Shown here in pieces: positions 44,953 to 53,111 of a stretch of 64,000 nucleotides of DNA (the stretch's first letter is position 1; each line of letters begins with the position of its first letter). The notes under the pieces are model-generated. The model had not been told where the DNA came from. It ran no database searches and saw only the letters and a program-made list of their open reading frames with translations. The position numbers were made by a program, and so were the translations under genes. This stretch comes from Calditrichia bacterium (GTDB taxonomy: Bacteria; Calditrichota; Calditrichia; Calditrichales; Calditrichaceae): assembly GCA_026983775.1 (NCBI GenBank), contig JALSTK010000109.1, forward strand, positions 96,423 to 160,422, written 5' to 3'.

Positions 44953-46725
44953 ATGCAGGATATTAAACTAAAATTTTACACCTGGTCCGAACCGGTAATT
45001 CGAATCGTAGACTGGATGTTTCTTCTCGTGGCCATCGTAGCCGTGGGCAGTCTGGTGATTCAATATGGTTTCTACATATCCATTGATACGGAAAAATGGC
45101 TGGAACGACTGAACCTGATCATTGTTCTCTTTTTCGTATTCCAGTTTTTAGTGAAAATCCTTTTCACCATGGATCGGTTGACTTATCTCAGACGACACTG
45201 GTTCGAAACTGCCCTGGTTACCCTCATTGTTGTTCGTGCCATCATATTAATTTACTCCCTGGGATTACACCTTATTTCCGAATATTTCGTAAACATTGAA
45301 ATAGGGGCTATTACCAATGTCACCATTGTTTCCGCCCAAATCATCATCATTCTTTCTCTGATCAGCAGCAGCCTGCGGTTCAATCGAAAAATCGCTTCGT
45401 TAAAATTCCATCCGGCCCAGACCTTGCTCCTTAGCTTCTTAATTGTTATTTTTCTGGGCACTTTATTGCTGCTTTTACCGAAAGCCTCCGCCCCGGGAAA
45501 TTATTTAAAACCTCTGGATGCCCTGTTCACCGCAACCAGCGCCACCTGTGTAACCGGCCTGATCGTCGTGGATACGGCCACTCATTTTTCTCTTATGGGC
45601 CAATTGATTATTCTTTCCCTCCTGCAGATCGGTGGTTTGGGAATCATGACCCTTTCCAGTTTCTTAGCTCTCTTTTTCGGGCGCGGTATGGGCATAAAAG
45701 AACGGGTACTGATGCAGGAGATGCTGAATATCGATCGTCTGGGAATGATTACTCGTGCTCTGAGGATGGCCGTTACCTTAACTTTCTTATTCGAATCCGT
45801 TGGAGCCGTATTACTTTTCTTTAGCTGGAACCGTCCGGACTGGTCTTTCTGGCATCGTGCTTATCAATCCGTTTTTCATTCGGTTTCCGCCTTCTGTAAC
45901 GCCGGTTTTTCGATTAACAGTAACTCCATTATGTCCTACAATAATAATTATCCGGTTATGATGATTATTGCCACACTGATCATTATCGGAGGCCTGGGCT
46001 TCATCGTATTGATCGAAATCGGCGGACTATCTATTTCCGTAAAACAAAATCGGGTGCATATACATCATTGGTCGGTACAGACCAAGCTGGTGCTGATCAT
46101 CAGCGCTATTCTTCTGATAGCCGGAACGGTTATTCTGCTGTTCGTCCAGAACTTTCAAGGTTCTTTCACGCACCGGTTTATGCAGGCTTTTTTCTCTTCG
46201 GTCACGGCTCGCACAGCGGGTTTCAATACAGTGGATTTCGGCCTGTTTTCCGTTCCTGCCGCCCTGACGATTATTATGCTTATGTTTATCGGTGCCTCTC
46301 CGGGCTCTACGGGTGGAGGGATTAAAACGACTACCGTGGGAATTTTAGTGGCCAGTCTTGCTTCGATCGTTTCCGGTAAAAACCGTATTGAACTGTTTAA
46401 AAGGAATATCTCCTTTACGGTGCTCAACCGGGCCCTGGTTATTTTTGCTTTTGGAATTTTAGTAGTGGGTACCTCTGTCTTCTTGCTCAGTATCACCGAA
46501 AAGGCCCCGCTGATCAATATTATTTTTGAAGAAGTATCCGCATACGGAACCGTGGGACTAAGCAGAGGACTCACACCCCATTTAACGGATTGGGGCCGTT
46601 TGGTGATCATCATTTCCATGTTCATCGGCAGGGTGGGTGCTCTTACTCTGGCCTTTGCCATTACGCCTCCGAAAGAAAAATTGCGGGTGGAATATCCGCA
46701 GGAACGCAGCGTAATGGTCGGTTAA
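44953..46725 (+). CDS. trkH: TrkH/KtrB potassium transporter with extra N-terminal helices
   Basis: A 590-aa K+ channel-like transporter. The four pore loops of the TrkH/KtrB core are visible: TSATCVTGLIVVD, SAFCNAGFSINSNS, TARTAGFNTVDFG and SAYGTVGLSRGL, each with the selectivity Gly. The core starts near residue 155. Before it are about 150 residues with four predicted transmembrane helices (17-37, 52-72, 85-105, 120-140), absent from standard TrkH or KtrB. It is followed 34 bp later by the TrkA-type gating subunit. Confidence 0.92.
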   Translation: MQDIKLKFYTWSEPVIRIVDWMFLLVAIVAVGSLVIQYGFYISIDTEKWLERLNLIIVLFFVFQFLVKILFTMDRLTYLRRHWFETALVTLIVVRAIILIYSLGLHLISEYFVNIEIGAITNVTIVSAQIIIILSLISSSLRFNRKIASLKFHPAQTLLLSFLIVIFLGTLLLLLPKASAPGNYLKPLDALFTATSATCVTGLIVVDTATHFSLMGQLIILSLLQIGGLGIMTLSSFLALFFGRGMGIKERVLMQEMLNIDRLGMITRALRMAVTLTFLFESVGAVLLFFSWNRPDWSFWHRAYQSVFHSVSAFCNAGFSINSNSIMSYNNNYPVMMIIATLIIIGGLGFIVLIEIGGLSISVKQNRVHIHHWSVQTKLVLIISAILLIAGTVILLFVQNFQGSFTHRFMQAFFSSVTARTAGFNTVDFGLFSVPAALTIIMLMFIGASPGSTGGGIKTTTVGILVASLASIVSGKNRIELFKRNISFTVLNRALVIFAFGILVVGTSVFLLSITEKAPLINIIFEEVSAYGTVGLSRGLTPHLTDWGRLVIIISMFIGRVGALTLAFAITPPKEKLRVEYPQERSVMVG

Positions 46726-46759
46726 ATATTGAATTAAAGATTCGATTCGGGAGTAAAAT

Positions 46760-47437
46760 ATGAATAAATATCTCATTGTAGGATTAGGTATATTCGGTCG
46801 TGAACTGGCTATCAGCCTTATTGAAAAAGGGGCCGAGGTCATTGCCGTTGATCAGCATATGGAGTTGGTAGAAGAAATCGAGGATATGGTCACTTATGCC
46901 CTCAAACTCGATGCAGTAGACGAAAAAGCCCTTTCCAGTATCGGCGTGGAAGATATCGACGTGGGCATCATCTGTATCGGGGAAGATTTTGAATCGAATT
47001 TGCTGGCCGCGGTTAACCTAAAGCAATTAGGAGTTAAAAAGGTTGTTGCCCGGGCTTCCAATCCCACTCAGGGAAAAATCCTTCAAGCCGTGGGTGTGGA
47101 TCTGATCATCTCTCCGGAGGTTGAAGCCGCCGAACGGTTGTCGTATCGATTGATCCACAGCGGTCTGCTGGACGTCACTTTTATGGGCGGTGACACCATT
47201 GCCGCGAAAATTACCATTCCGGAAATCTTCATCGGAAAGACGCCGGCCCAGTTACAATTAAGAGCCAAATACGGGGTGAATCTGATTGCCATTCATAGTC
47301 CCCAGCCGGAAAAAGACGGTAAAAAACGTCCGCCGAAAATCGTTAATAATCCCAGTGCGGATACGATTTTTAAAGAGGGAGATATTCTGGTGCTTATCGG
47401 TACACGAAGCGAAATACAGAAAATAGCCAAGTTATAA
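46760..47437 (+). CDS. trkA: TrkA/KtrA NAD-binding regulatory subunit of K+ uptake
   Basis: A 225-aa cytoplasmic RCK protein. The N-terminal Rossmann domain has IVGLGIFGRELAISLIEKGA and AVDQHMELVEE; the C-terminal RCK_C/TrkA_C domain is seen in KTPAQLQLRAKYGVNLIAI and LVLIGTRSEIQKIAKL. It forms a ring that opens the TrkH channel in response to nucleotides. Single-domain length (225 aa) is KtrA-like rather than the double TrkA of enterobacteria. Confidence 0.92.
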   Translation: MNKYLIVGLGIFGRELAISLIEKGAEVIAVDQHMELVEEIEDMVTYALKLDAVDEKALSSIGVEDIDVGIICIGEDFESNLLAAVNLKQLGVKKVVARASNPTQGKILQAVGVDLIISPEVEAAERLSYRLIHSGLLDVTFMGGDTIAAKITIPEIFIGKTPAQLQLRAKYGVNLIAIHSPQPEKDGKKRPPKIVNNPSADTIFKEGDILVLIGTRSEIQKIAKL

Positions 47438-47488
47438 TTTTCTTCCGATCAAGTACCTATCCTTCTTTCAAATGAACGGATCATAAAA

Positions 47489-48535
47489 ATGAAAATCCTA
47501 AGTGTTTTTTTAATATTGATTAGCATCAGCCATTTGCAGGCAAGTGCGCCGGAATGGAAAGAGCTGATATTGTGGAATCCATCTGCAACTTCTATGTACA
47601 CGGTTAGTTCCGCTTTACACAGCGTAAACAACGACTTAATCAACGGAAAATACGGAGCGAAAAATCTGTTCGACCAAACTTTTTCCACGGCCTGGGTAGA
47701 AGGACGTAAGGACGAAGGAGTTCATGAAACTATTTTTACTATCATCCCCAAAAATTGCAAAACCCTCAATATTTTTGGTGGATACGGGAAAAATCATACT
47801 CTGTACGATAGAAATAATCGCCTTAAAAAGATCAAATTATCCTTGCTGGTCGGGATTAATCCGCAAGGCCATATATCCGAAAATACGATTGTTTACCGCA
47901 CGCTTCCTTATGAAAAGGTATTTTCTTATACACTCAAGGATACCTTTTCCGTGCAAACCATTCCTTTATCTTTTGATTTAAACAAACTGGCTGCCTTTAC
48001 CCGGAAAACAATCGATCAATTCAAAAAAGATTTTAAAGAAAAAATCGGTTCGACCGCGACCCTGCTAAAAATTGAAATCGAAGCGGTATACCGCGGGTCA
48101 AGATGGAACGATACCTGTGTTTCGGAGCTTTTTTTCAACAATTTGTATCTACATAATCCGCTAAATGAAATCTATGGTAAGATTGACAGCGTTTATGTGA
48201 ATAAAGATGAAAATACTCTTTTGATGGATACTCCGCAAAAATATGGAATCATCTTACACCATGATAGTCATGCGGTTTTCCAGATCGTGGAAATTTCTAC
48301 CGACAAACAATGGCTGAACGTCATACGCATGCCTGCCGAAGGAGGACAGGGCCGCCTTGAAAGCGAATATCTTATTTTCAATACCCATTTAAAAAAAGAA
48401 ATGACCCGGGCTATCAGTCGGGTAGCAGGAGGTCGAATAAATGGCCCCTTTTATTTTAATCGAAAAAACGGGCACCTTTTTTTGGAATACTATCTTATCG
48501 GCCAGGATAAAACAAGCCAAATCGAATTAAAATAA
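47489..48535 (+). CDS. Secreted protein with NADase-type/discoidin-like glycan-binding domain
   Basis: A 348-aa protein with a signal peptide (residues 1-20). Residues about 30-230 resemble the discoidin-like domain found beside bacterial NADase toxins: NDLINGKYGAKNLFDQTFST, AWVEGRKDEGVHETIF, IFGGYGKNHTLYDRNNRLKK. The pattern of an Asp next to TAW-V-E-G and a following GxGYG is characteristic. The C-terminal third is beta-rich. It probably binds glycan or a surface partner; no catalytic domain is visible. Confidence 0.7.
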   Translation: MKILSVFLILISISHLQASAPEWKELILWNPSATSMYTVSSALHSVNNDLINGKYGAKNLFDQTFSTAWVEGRKDEGVHETIFTIIPKNCKTLNIFGGYGKNHTLYDRNNRLKKIKLSLLVGINPQGHISENTIVYRTLPYEKVFSYTLKDTFSVQTIPLSFDLNKLAAFTRKTIDQFKKDFKEKIGSTATLLKIEIEAVYRGSRWNDTCVSELFFNNLYLHNPLNEIYGKIDSVYVNKDENTLLMDTPQKYGIILHHDSHAVFQIVEISTDKQWLNVIRMPAEGGQGRLESEYLIFNTHLKKEMTRAISRVAGGRINGPFYFNRKNGHLFLEYYLIGQDKTSQIELK

Positions 48536-48598
48536 GAGCATTGCTCTTCCTATTAACTTTTAGAATCAACTGCAATCACTAAATTCGGAGGGATTGTG

Positions 48599-49075
48599 AT
48601 GAGAATATTTTTTGGGAAATCGACTATTCTTACTCTATTAATTCTTTTTCTGTTTAACTGTCAGGGTAAAAAATCGGAAAAACAACCCGCAGTTCAACAA
48701 AAGGCCCAAAGAGAAGAATCCGCTCCTAAAAAAGCTGTGGTTACTATGAAAATCGGAGACAAAGATACCACGATTACAGACCTTGATGTTCGCAACGATC
48801 TAATGAACGATCAAATTGCCATCCAGGGCGGAGCCACGGTTAAGAACGGCGGTCTGCTTACCTTTGACCTGGAATTTACAGGCAAACAACCCGGTGCACT
48901 CAAAGAGGTTTATTTGACGATTAAGGGCTATCAGATCGATAAGGTGAGCGGTACCTTAGAACATTTCGATAAGAATTCGCTAAAGGGAACCTTTAGGGGA
49001 ATGTTGCGAAAACTGAATAAAAACGGTTTCCCGATAAAAGGAGATATCCCTTTTAGCGGTGCATTTGAAAAATAG
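48599..49075 (+). CDS. Lipoprotein of unknown family
   Basis: A 158-aa protein with a lipobox (LFLFNC, Cys at residue 21), a Lys/Gln-rich linker, and a compact beta-rich domain (ITDLDVRNDLMNDQIAIQGG; GTLEHFDKNSLKGTFRGML). The ATG at 48599 follows CGGAGGG; a GTG three bases upstream is also possible. Bounded downstream by a strong terminator. Function unknown. Confidence 0.7.
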   Translation: MRIFFGKSTILTLLILFLFNCQGKKSEKQPAVQQKAQREESAPKKAVVTMKIGDKDTTITDLDVRNDLMNDQIAIQGGATVKNGGLLTFDLEFTGKQPGALKEVYLTIKGYQIDKVSGTLEHFDKNSLKGTFRGMLRKLNKNGFPIKGDIPFSGAFEK

Positions 49076-49108
49076 ACCGACCAAGCCACCTGGCTAACAC
49101 GGAAGTCT

Positions 49109-49147
49109 AAAAAAATGCGGGGTACTTATCCATTACCCCGCATTTTT
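49109..49147 (+). terminator. Rho-independent terminator
   Basis: A 10-bp GC-rich stem (49115-49124 with 49134-49143) closed by a 9-nt loop, flanked by a run of A on the left and five T on the right. It lies 34 bp after the lipoprotein stop, and is also usable by the convergent DUF805 gene. Confidence 0.85.
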
Positions 49148-49203
49148 AAAGAGAATTTGTTGGTAAAGAAGTTTCTTCGATATTTAAAGATGCCGTCAGT
49201 GTT

Positions 49204-49521
49204 TTAAGCAGTGGCTGCTACCGTATCCTGCGCCCAGAATATAATCAGGATAATCCAGCCGATAATCGGAATCAGGCCGATGAGTAACCACCATCCGCTG
49301 CGATTGGTATCGTGCAACCTTCTTGCCGAAACAGCTAAACTGGGAATCAATACGGCTAAACTATATAAAATACCCAGAATACCCGTCCCCAATATCCTAC
49401 CGATCAAAGCCAGAACGATATAGACTATAAAATTGATTAAAACAAACATCCAGAATTCCGTTCGTTTTGCTCTTCCCTCAAACACCGTATATTTCTGTAA
49501 CACTTCAAGATACCAGTTCAT
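49204..49521 (-). CDS. DUF805 family membrane protein
   Basis: A 105-aa protein with about four membrane helices. The DUF805 pattern is clear: YTVFEGRAKRTEFWMFVLIN and ARRLHDTNRSGWWLLIGLIP, with Arg-Arg-Leu-His-Asp-Thr as the diagnostic core. The function of the family is unknown. It is divergent from the 245-aa barrel-like gene. Confidence 0.88.
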   Translation of the reverse strand: MNWYLEVLQKYTVFEGRAKRTEFWMFVLINFIVYIVLALIGRILGTGILGILYSLAVLIPSLAVSARRLHDTNRSGWWLLIGLIPIIGWIILIIFWAQDTVAATA

Positions 49522-49618
49522 ATCTTTCTCCTCTTTTAGTTGAATGGGTGGAATTCGAGCAGGAATCTATTATTAATTTACGTCTAATTCCATCCGGATT
49601 CAACAAGGAAATATTTTC

Positions 49619-50356
49619 ATGAATAAAATATCTTCTACAGTGCGTATAAAACCGGCAGGTTCCGTCCCCTTTCAAAATTTTTATGGCGATCAATTGGATT
49701 CGATGCATATCATTGAAACCAAAAAGAGTATTTACTTTAGAGAACCCATTGAAAATAAGTACGAAAAAAATAGTCCCACCAACAGCATTCCTTCTTTTTC
49801 GAAGAGAGACGTTGTCAACAGAAGATGGTCCCTGATGGCAGCAATCGGCCCCTTGTGGGGACTCTATGAAGCAAAACAGGTTCAATCTTTTGATAACCCG
49901 CAAACAAGCATCCAGTTGGGCGTACGGTATCACCCCTTAAAAAATGACCCGCACAAGGGAGACGCTCTATATGAGTTTGCCTATTATCATTCATCCCTGA
50001 TCGGAGTGTACAGCAACTATGGGAATCCCGGAAATAAAATCAAATCATCACTCAATATATATGCTTTCAATTTCGGCCTTACCATGCAACAGAATCAATC
50101 ATATTATTATCTGCTGGTCGGAATGGCCATTCATTCGCTGGGTGACGGTACGTCTTTAGGATTGAGTGATAGTTACCTCGGACTGCGGGTTGGTTTGGGT
50201 GCGGTCTTTCATATTACAGAGAATTACAATCTGATCATTAATATGCTGGGTGATATTACCTACACGGGCAAAAGAAGGGATATGTTCGGCCAGGAGCACG
50301 CCACCAGTGCCGGTGGAATTACGCTGATCCAAGCCGGACTCATGTTCGATTTATAA
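49619..50356 (+). CDS. Barrel-like protein of unknown family, no visible signal peptide
   Basis: A 245-aa protein. Residues from about 70 onward alternate aromatic and polar residues with Gly/Ser turns, like membrane beta strands (GVRYHPLKNDPHKGDALYEF; NIYAFNFGLTMQQNQSYYYL). The N-terminal 65 residues are polar and lack a signal sequence, which is odd for an outer-membrane protein; the start may be wrong or part of the gene lost. No clear SD at the chosen ATG. Weak confidence in start; moderate that it is coding. Confidence 0.5.
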   Translation: MNKISSTVRIKPAGSVPFQNFYGDQLDSMHIIETKKSIYFREPIENKYEKNSPTNSIPSFSKRDVVNRRWSLMAAIGPLWGLYEAKQVQSFDNPQTSIQLGVRYHPLKNDPHKGDALYEFAYYHSSLIGVYSNYGNPGNKIKSSLNIYAFNFGLTMQQNQSYYYLLVGMAIHSLGDGTSLGLSDSYLGLRVGLGAVFHITENYNLIINMLGDITYTGKRRDMFGQEHATSAGGITLIQAGLMFDL

Positions 50357-50664
50357 AAATCCTTTTATAAGATGAAGGGGAATTATCCGTCGGTCTTAGG
50401 TGGGTTATTCATTTCGGAGAAGTTGAAAACTTTTGACACTACGATTACCGTGGGAAGGGGTGAGTTAGGACCCATGCGGATAAAATGATTCATGGGTCCA
50501 AATACGGGATCATTCCATAACAATAGGTTCATTGTTCATTCTGAAAAAAGTAATCCTGTTATCCGGGCAGAAACTTGTATTTTCTAACAGAAATCTGCCC
50601 ACTGCAAATAGAGAGCCCAAAAGGGATTATACTGTGCATATTCTATGTTTTTTTATCCTCCATT
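50357..50664. other. Intergenic region with two long-loop inverted repeats
   Basis: 308 bp between convergent genes. It contains a 9-bp inverted repeat GGACCCATG/CATGGGTCC (50468-50476 with 50491-50499) and a 7-bp GGGCAGA/TCTGCCC (50565-50571 with 50594-50600). Neither is followed by a good T tract. No ORF is supported. Confidence 0.5.
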
Positions 50665-51381
50665 TCACCACTCCAATCCCGTACGCTGACGGATTTCTTT
50701 AAATGACGACCAGGTGGGATTATTTTTGTCTAAAAATTGATGAATGAAGGTCGGATGCCCCTGTTTGATGATTCTGGACAGGTTGTCTATGCTTTTATGG
50801 ATTTCCCTTTCCCATTGCCAGGCTTTGCGGCCCCATAAGACATAAAAAGGACTTTGGGGGCGTCGATTGAGAGCGGATATCAGCCTTTGATGAAAGGGCT
50901 GCCAAAATTTGAAATGACCGGCCTTGTCCCCTGCCGTGGAAAAAGTCATGGCTGTATTAACCGGTAGAATCCCCTGGTCGAGCCAACGCATAAAGAGTTC
51001 TGCCGGATGCGGAAAACCGTTGTCGGCCACAATCTTTCGGCATTGGGCAATAGGTGTGGAATATTCGGCCAGACCGTCGGCTACCAGCAATGCTTTCAAA
51101 ATATTCTTCAAAGCGTTACCATGGGTCTTATCCTGCCAGGAGTTAATTTCGGCATCCCAGAAAGCCACCCCGTTGGCAGAAGCGGTGCGCGGATAGGGGT
51201 CTTCGCCGAACAAAACACAGGTGACCTCCTGCGGTTCCATAAAGGTAAAGGCATTAAAGATCTTATCCGGTTCCGGAATGACCGGGGCCCATGAGTTTAT
51301 ATGATCGTTTAGTTCCCGATAGAACTTACGGATATCGAAAACATCTCCTAAAAAATTTTCCCAGACCGCAGGCAGGCGCAT
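50665..51381 (-). CDS. Divergent uracil-DNA glycosylase-superfamily protein
   Basis: A 238-aa protein resembling family 1 UDG. The motif VLFGEDPYPRTASANGVAFW aligns with the water-activating motif of Ung (GQDPYH...A-x-G-L-A-F), keeping Asp and Tyr but replacing the His after Tyr with Pro. The DNA-intercalating motif HPSPLSA is represented by GHPTFIHQF. INTAMTF corresponds to the LLNTVLT strand. This points to a base-excision repair enzyme with altered substrate preference or reduced activity. It is a stand-alone gene. Confidence 0.75.
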   Translation of the reverse strand: MRLPAVWENFLGDVFDIRKFYRELNDHINSWAPVIPEPDKIFNAFTFMEPQEVTCVLFGEDPYPRTASANGVAFWDAEINSWQDKTHGNALKNILKALLVADGLAEYSTPIAQCRKIVADNGFPHPAELFMRWLDQGILPVNTAMTFSTAGDKAGHFKFWQPFHQRLISALNRRPQSPFYVLWGRKAWQWEREIHKSIDNLSRIIKQGHPTFIHQFLDKNNPTWSSFKEIRQRTGLEW

Positions 51382-51495
51382 GAATTATTCCGTTTTCTAA
51401 TTAAAATAAAAATTTTAAACTTCAACTCCAAAACAGATTGAATACAGATGAAAATCCGGTCAGGAATCTTAAATAAATACAGACTTTATGGAATT

Positions 51496-51981
51496 TCATC
51501 TAAGCACATGCCCGTACCTGAATTCCAACCCGATAGGCGCGAAACGGCGATTGGCATGCTTTAAAAAATAGGCCAGCCAGGGCTGAAAAAGAAGGTTATC
51601 AGCCGAATCCTTAAAGTGATAACTAATGCCCGGTGTAAACAGAAGCATGGGCATTACCTTGCGTTGGTTCGGATCCGGCGGACTGACCAGAAAGGCATAG
51701 CCAACGCCCATCTTGGCACGCCACTTTTCACCGCTAAAATAATAATTATACCCGGCATGAAAGGCAAAGGGCATGCCCTTTCCCGGTATTAACAGAGGAT
51801 AAACGGTAGCCTGCAGGGCATGGTGATTGCTGAATCCGTGTTCAAAACCAACACCGAATAGCAGATGGCCGCCCAGGGTAAAAGAGACATGCAAACGGTT
51901 AAATCCGTCTCCTGCGCTATGAGCCGCTTTGCTGATACAGAATAGCAGTAAAAGAGACAAAATGATTCGTTTTACTTTCAT
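51496..51981 (-). CDS. Small secreted barrel-like protein
   Basis: A 161-aa protein with a signal peptide (residues 1-22, ending KAAHS) and beta-rich mature sequence (HVSFTLGGHLLFGVGFEHGF; FAFHAGYNYYFSG), ending in an amphipathic strand (IGLEFRYGHVLR). The ATG at 51981 has GAGGAG eight bases upstream and overlaps the stop of the membrane protein upstream as ATGA. Longer in-frame starts up to 52374 are rejected, since they run through that gene. Third gene of an Xre-led operon. Confidence 0.7.
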   Translation of the reverse strand: MKVKRIILSLLLLFCISKAAHSAGDGFNRLHVSFTLGGHLLFGVGFEHGFSNHHALQATVYPLLIPGKGMPFAFHAGYNYYFSGEKWRAKMGVGYAFLVSPPDPNQRKVMPMLLFTPGISYHFKDSADNLLFQPWLAYFLKHANRRFAPIGLEFRYGHVLR

Positions 51982-52655
51982 GATGGTAACTCCTCGTTTT
52001 TGGTTCCGACTAAAAGAGCTATTCCACTCACTAAAAGTGGTAAAGGAATCATAGAATACATCATAAGCCGGACGTAAATATCCAGCCTGAGCCAACCTCT
52101 GAAAAACAGAGTTAAACCGATGGCCAGCAACAGGAATCCGATACCGGATACTAACGCTGATTTCTTTGACAGCCAGGCCACGAGCACAATTAAAATGAAA
52201 GGTACCATTTCGATCACTGTCTCCAAAGTAAATCCATGAGAGAGTAACAAAAATAACAGAAAAACAGCTGCAAAAAAATAACCGATCCGGCGGGCAGCTA
52301 ATTCCGGGCCATAGTTTTGAAATAATACAATGAGTAACTTGATGATCAGGGGAATAAGGAGCAGCATGTACCACTCCGGATTGGGATTAATTCCTTCAGA
52401 AACAAAATTTTTCAGCATCACAAACAGAAGAAGTCCGATAAGTACGAAAAAAGCGATATGGCTGGATAAATGACTGATGGCAATTTGACGTTCATCCAGA
52501 TCGGTTTTGCCCATATTCTCCCGGATCAGGGGAGCAGCCAAAGCTATTATAATCAGCAGTGACAGTATCCACAGGGGCAGGCCGCGAGCAATCATGATCA
52601 ATAAAACGACTCCGAAAAGATAGATAATTTTCAAAATACTCATAGAGATCTTCAT
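51978..52655 (-). CDS. Polytopic membrane protein of unknown family
   Basis: A 225-aa protein with about seven transmembrane helices and few loops. A short cytoplasmic loop contains MGKTDLDERQIAI, where DERQ is similar to a motif in small multi-spanning proteins found next to Xre regulators (DUF2178-like). It lies 56 bp after the Xre gene and overlaps the secreted-protein gene by 4 bp. Function unknown. Confidence 0.7.
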   Translation of the reverse strand: MKISMSILKIIYLFGVVLLIMIARGLPLWILSLLIIIALAAPLIRENMGKTDLDERQIAISHLSSHIAFFVLIGLLLFVMLKNFVSEGINPNPEWYMLLLIPLIIKLLIVLFQNYGPELAARRIGYFFAAVFLLFLLLSHGFTLETVIEMVPFILIVLVAWLSKKSALVSGIGFLLLAIGLTLFFRGWLRLDIYVRLMMYSMIPLPLLVSGIALLVGTKNEELPS

Positions 52656-52710
52656 GGCATAACCTCATATTTAATGTAGCACATTCGGATAGAGAATCGA
52701 CTCAGAGAAT

Positions 52711-52914
52711 TTAATCCTTTTCTTCCAGTTCAAACAAGGTTTCAACCGAAGCTTCCAGGACGACGGCCAGTTTCAGGGCCAGCTTGACCGAGGGATTAAA
52801 ACTTCCCTTCTCTATGGCAATAATAGTCTGCCGGGTCACGCCGACCCGATTGGCCAATTCCTGTTGAGTCCATCCTCCCGCCATATAACGGTAATGACGT
52901 ATTTTATTTTTCAA
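52711..52914 (-). CDS. Xre/Cro-family HTH regulator
   Basis: A 67-aa minimal helix-turn-helix protein. WTQQELANRVGVTRQTIIAI is the classic Cro/C1 HTH; ASVETLFELEEKD closes the fold. Its size and position before a multi-spanning membrane protein match the common YozG/YvaO-type regulator-membrane protein pairs. A sigma70-like promoter with overlapping palindrome sits 50-80 bp upstream and probably mediates autoregulation. Confidence 0.92.
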   Translation of the reverse strand: MKNKIRHYRYMAGGWTQQELANRVGVTRQTIIAIEKGSFNPSVKLALKLAVVLEASVETLFELEEKD

Positions 52915-52962
52915 CTTACTTTTCCCTTATCCCGAAAAATTAATTGCTGGTTTTCGCCATAG

Positions 52963-52991
52963 AATGTAATGTATTGTATACATTTTGTCAA
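52963..52991 (-). promoter_or_regulatory. Promoter of the Xre operon with palindrome in the spacer
   Basis: On the minus strand TTGACA (52986-52991) and TACATT (52963-52968) are separated by exactly 17 bp. The spacer contains the inverted repeat ATGTAT-ACA-ATACAT (52969-52983). This is a good sigma70-type promoter with a site well placed for repression by the Xre protein. Confidence 0.65.
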
Positions 52992-53111
52992 GTATTATTT
53001 ACTTTTTTTAGTCTTTTTGCTTCCTGTACCGGAAAAAATGGGCTTGTCTACTGATGAGTTTTATTTTAAACTGTTCTTTAAAACAGTTGCCTATAAATTT
53101 CGGGAGTCGTT

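Noticed and set aside
46155..46661. 168-aa minus-strand ORF inside trkH
   Set aside because: The plus strand in this stretch encodes two TrkH pore loops.
51982..52374. Longer N-terminus of the 161-aa secreted protein
   Set aside because: It overlaps the membrane-protein gene in a different frame for about 400 bp and would hide a good signal peptide; the ATGA junction with SD supports the short form.
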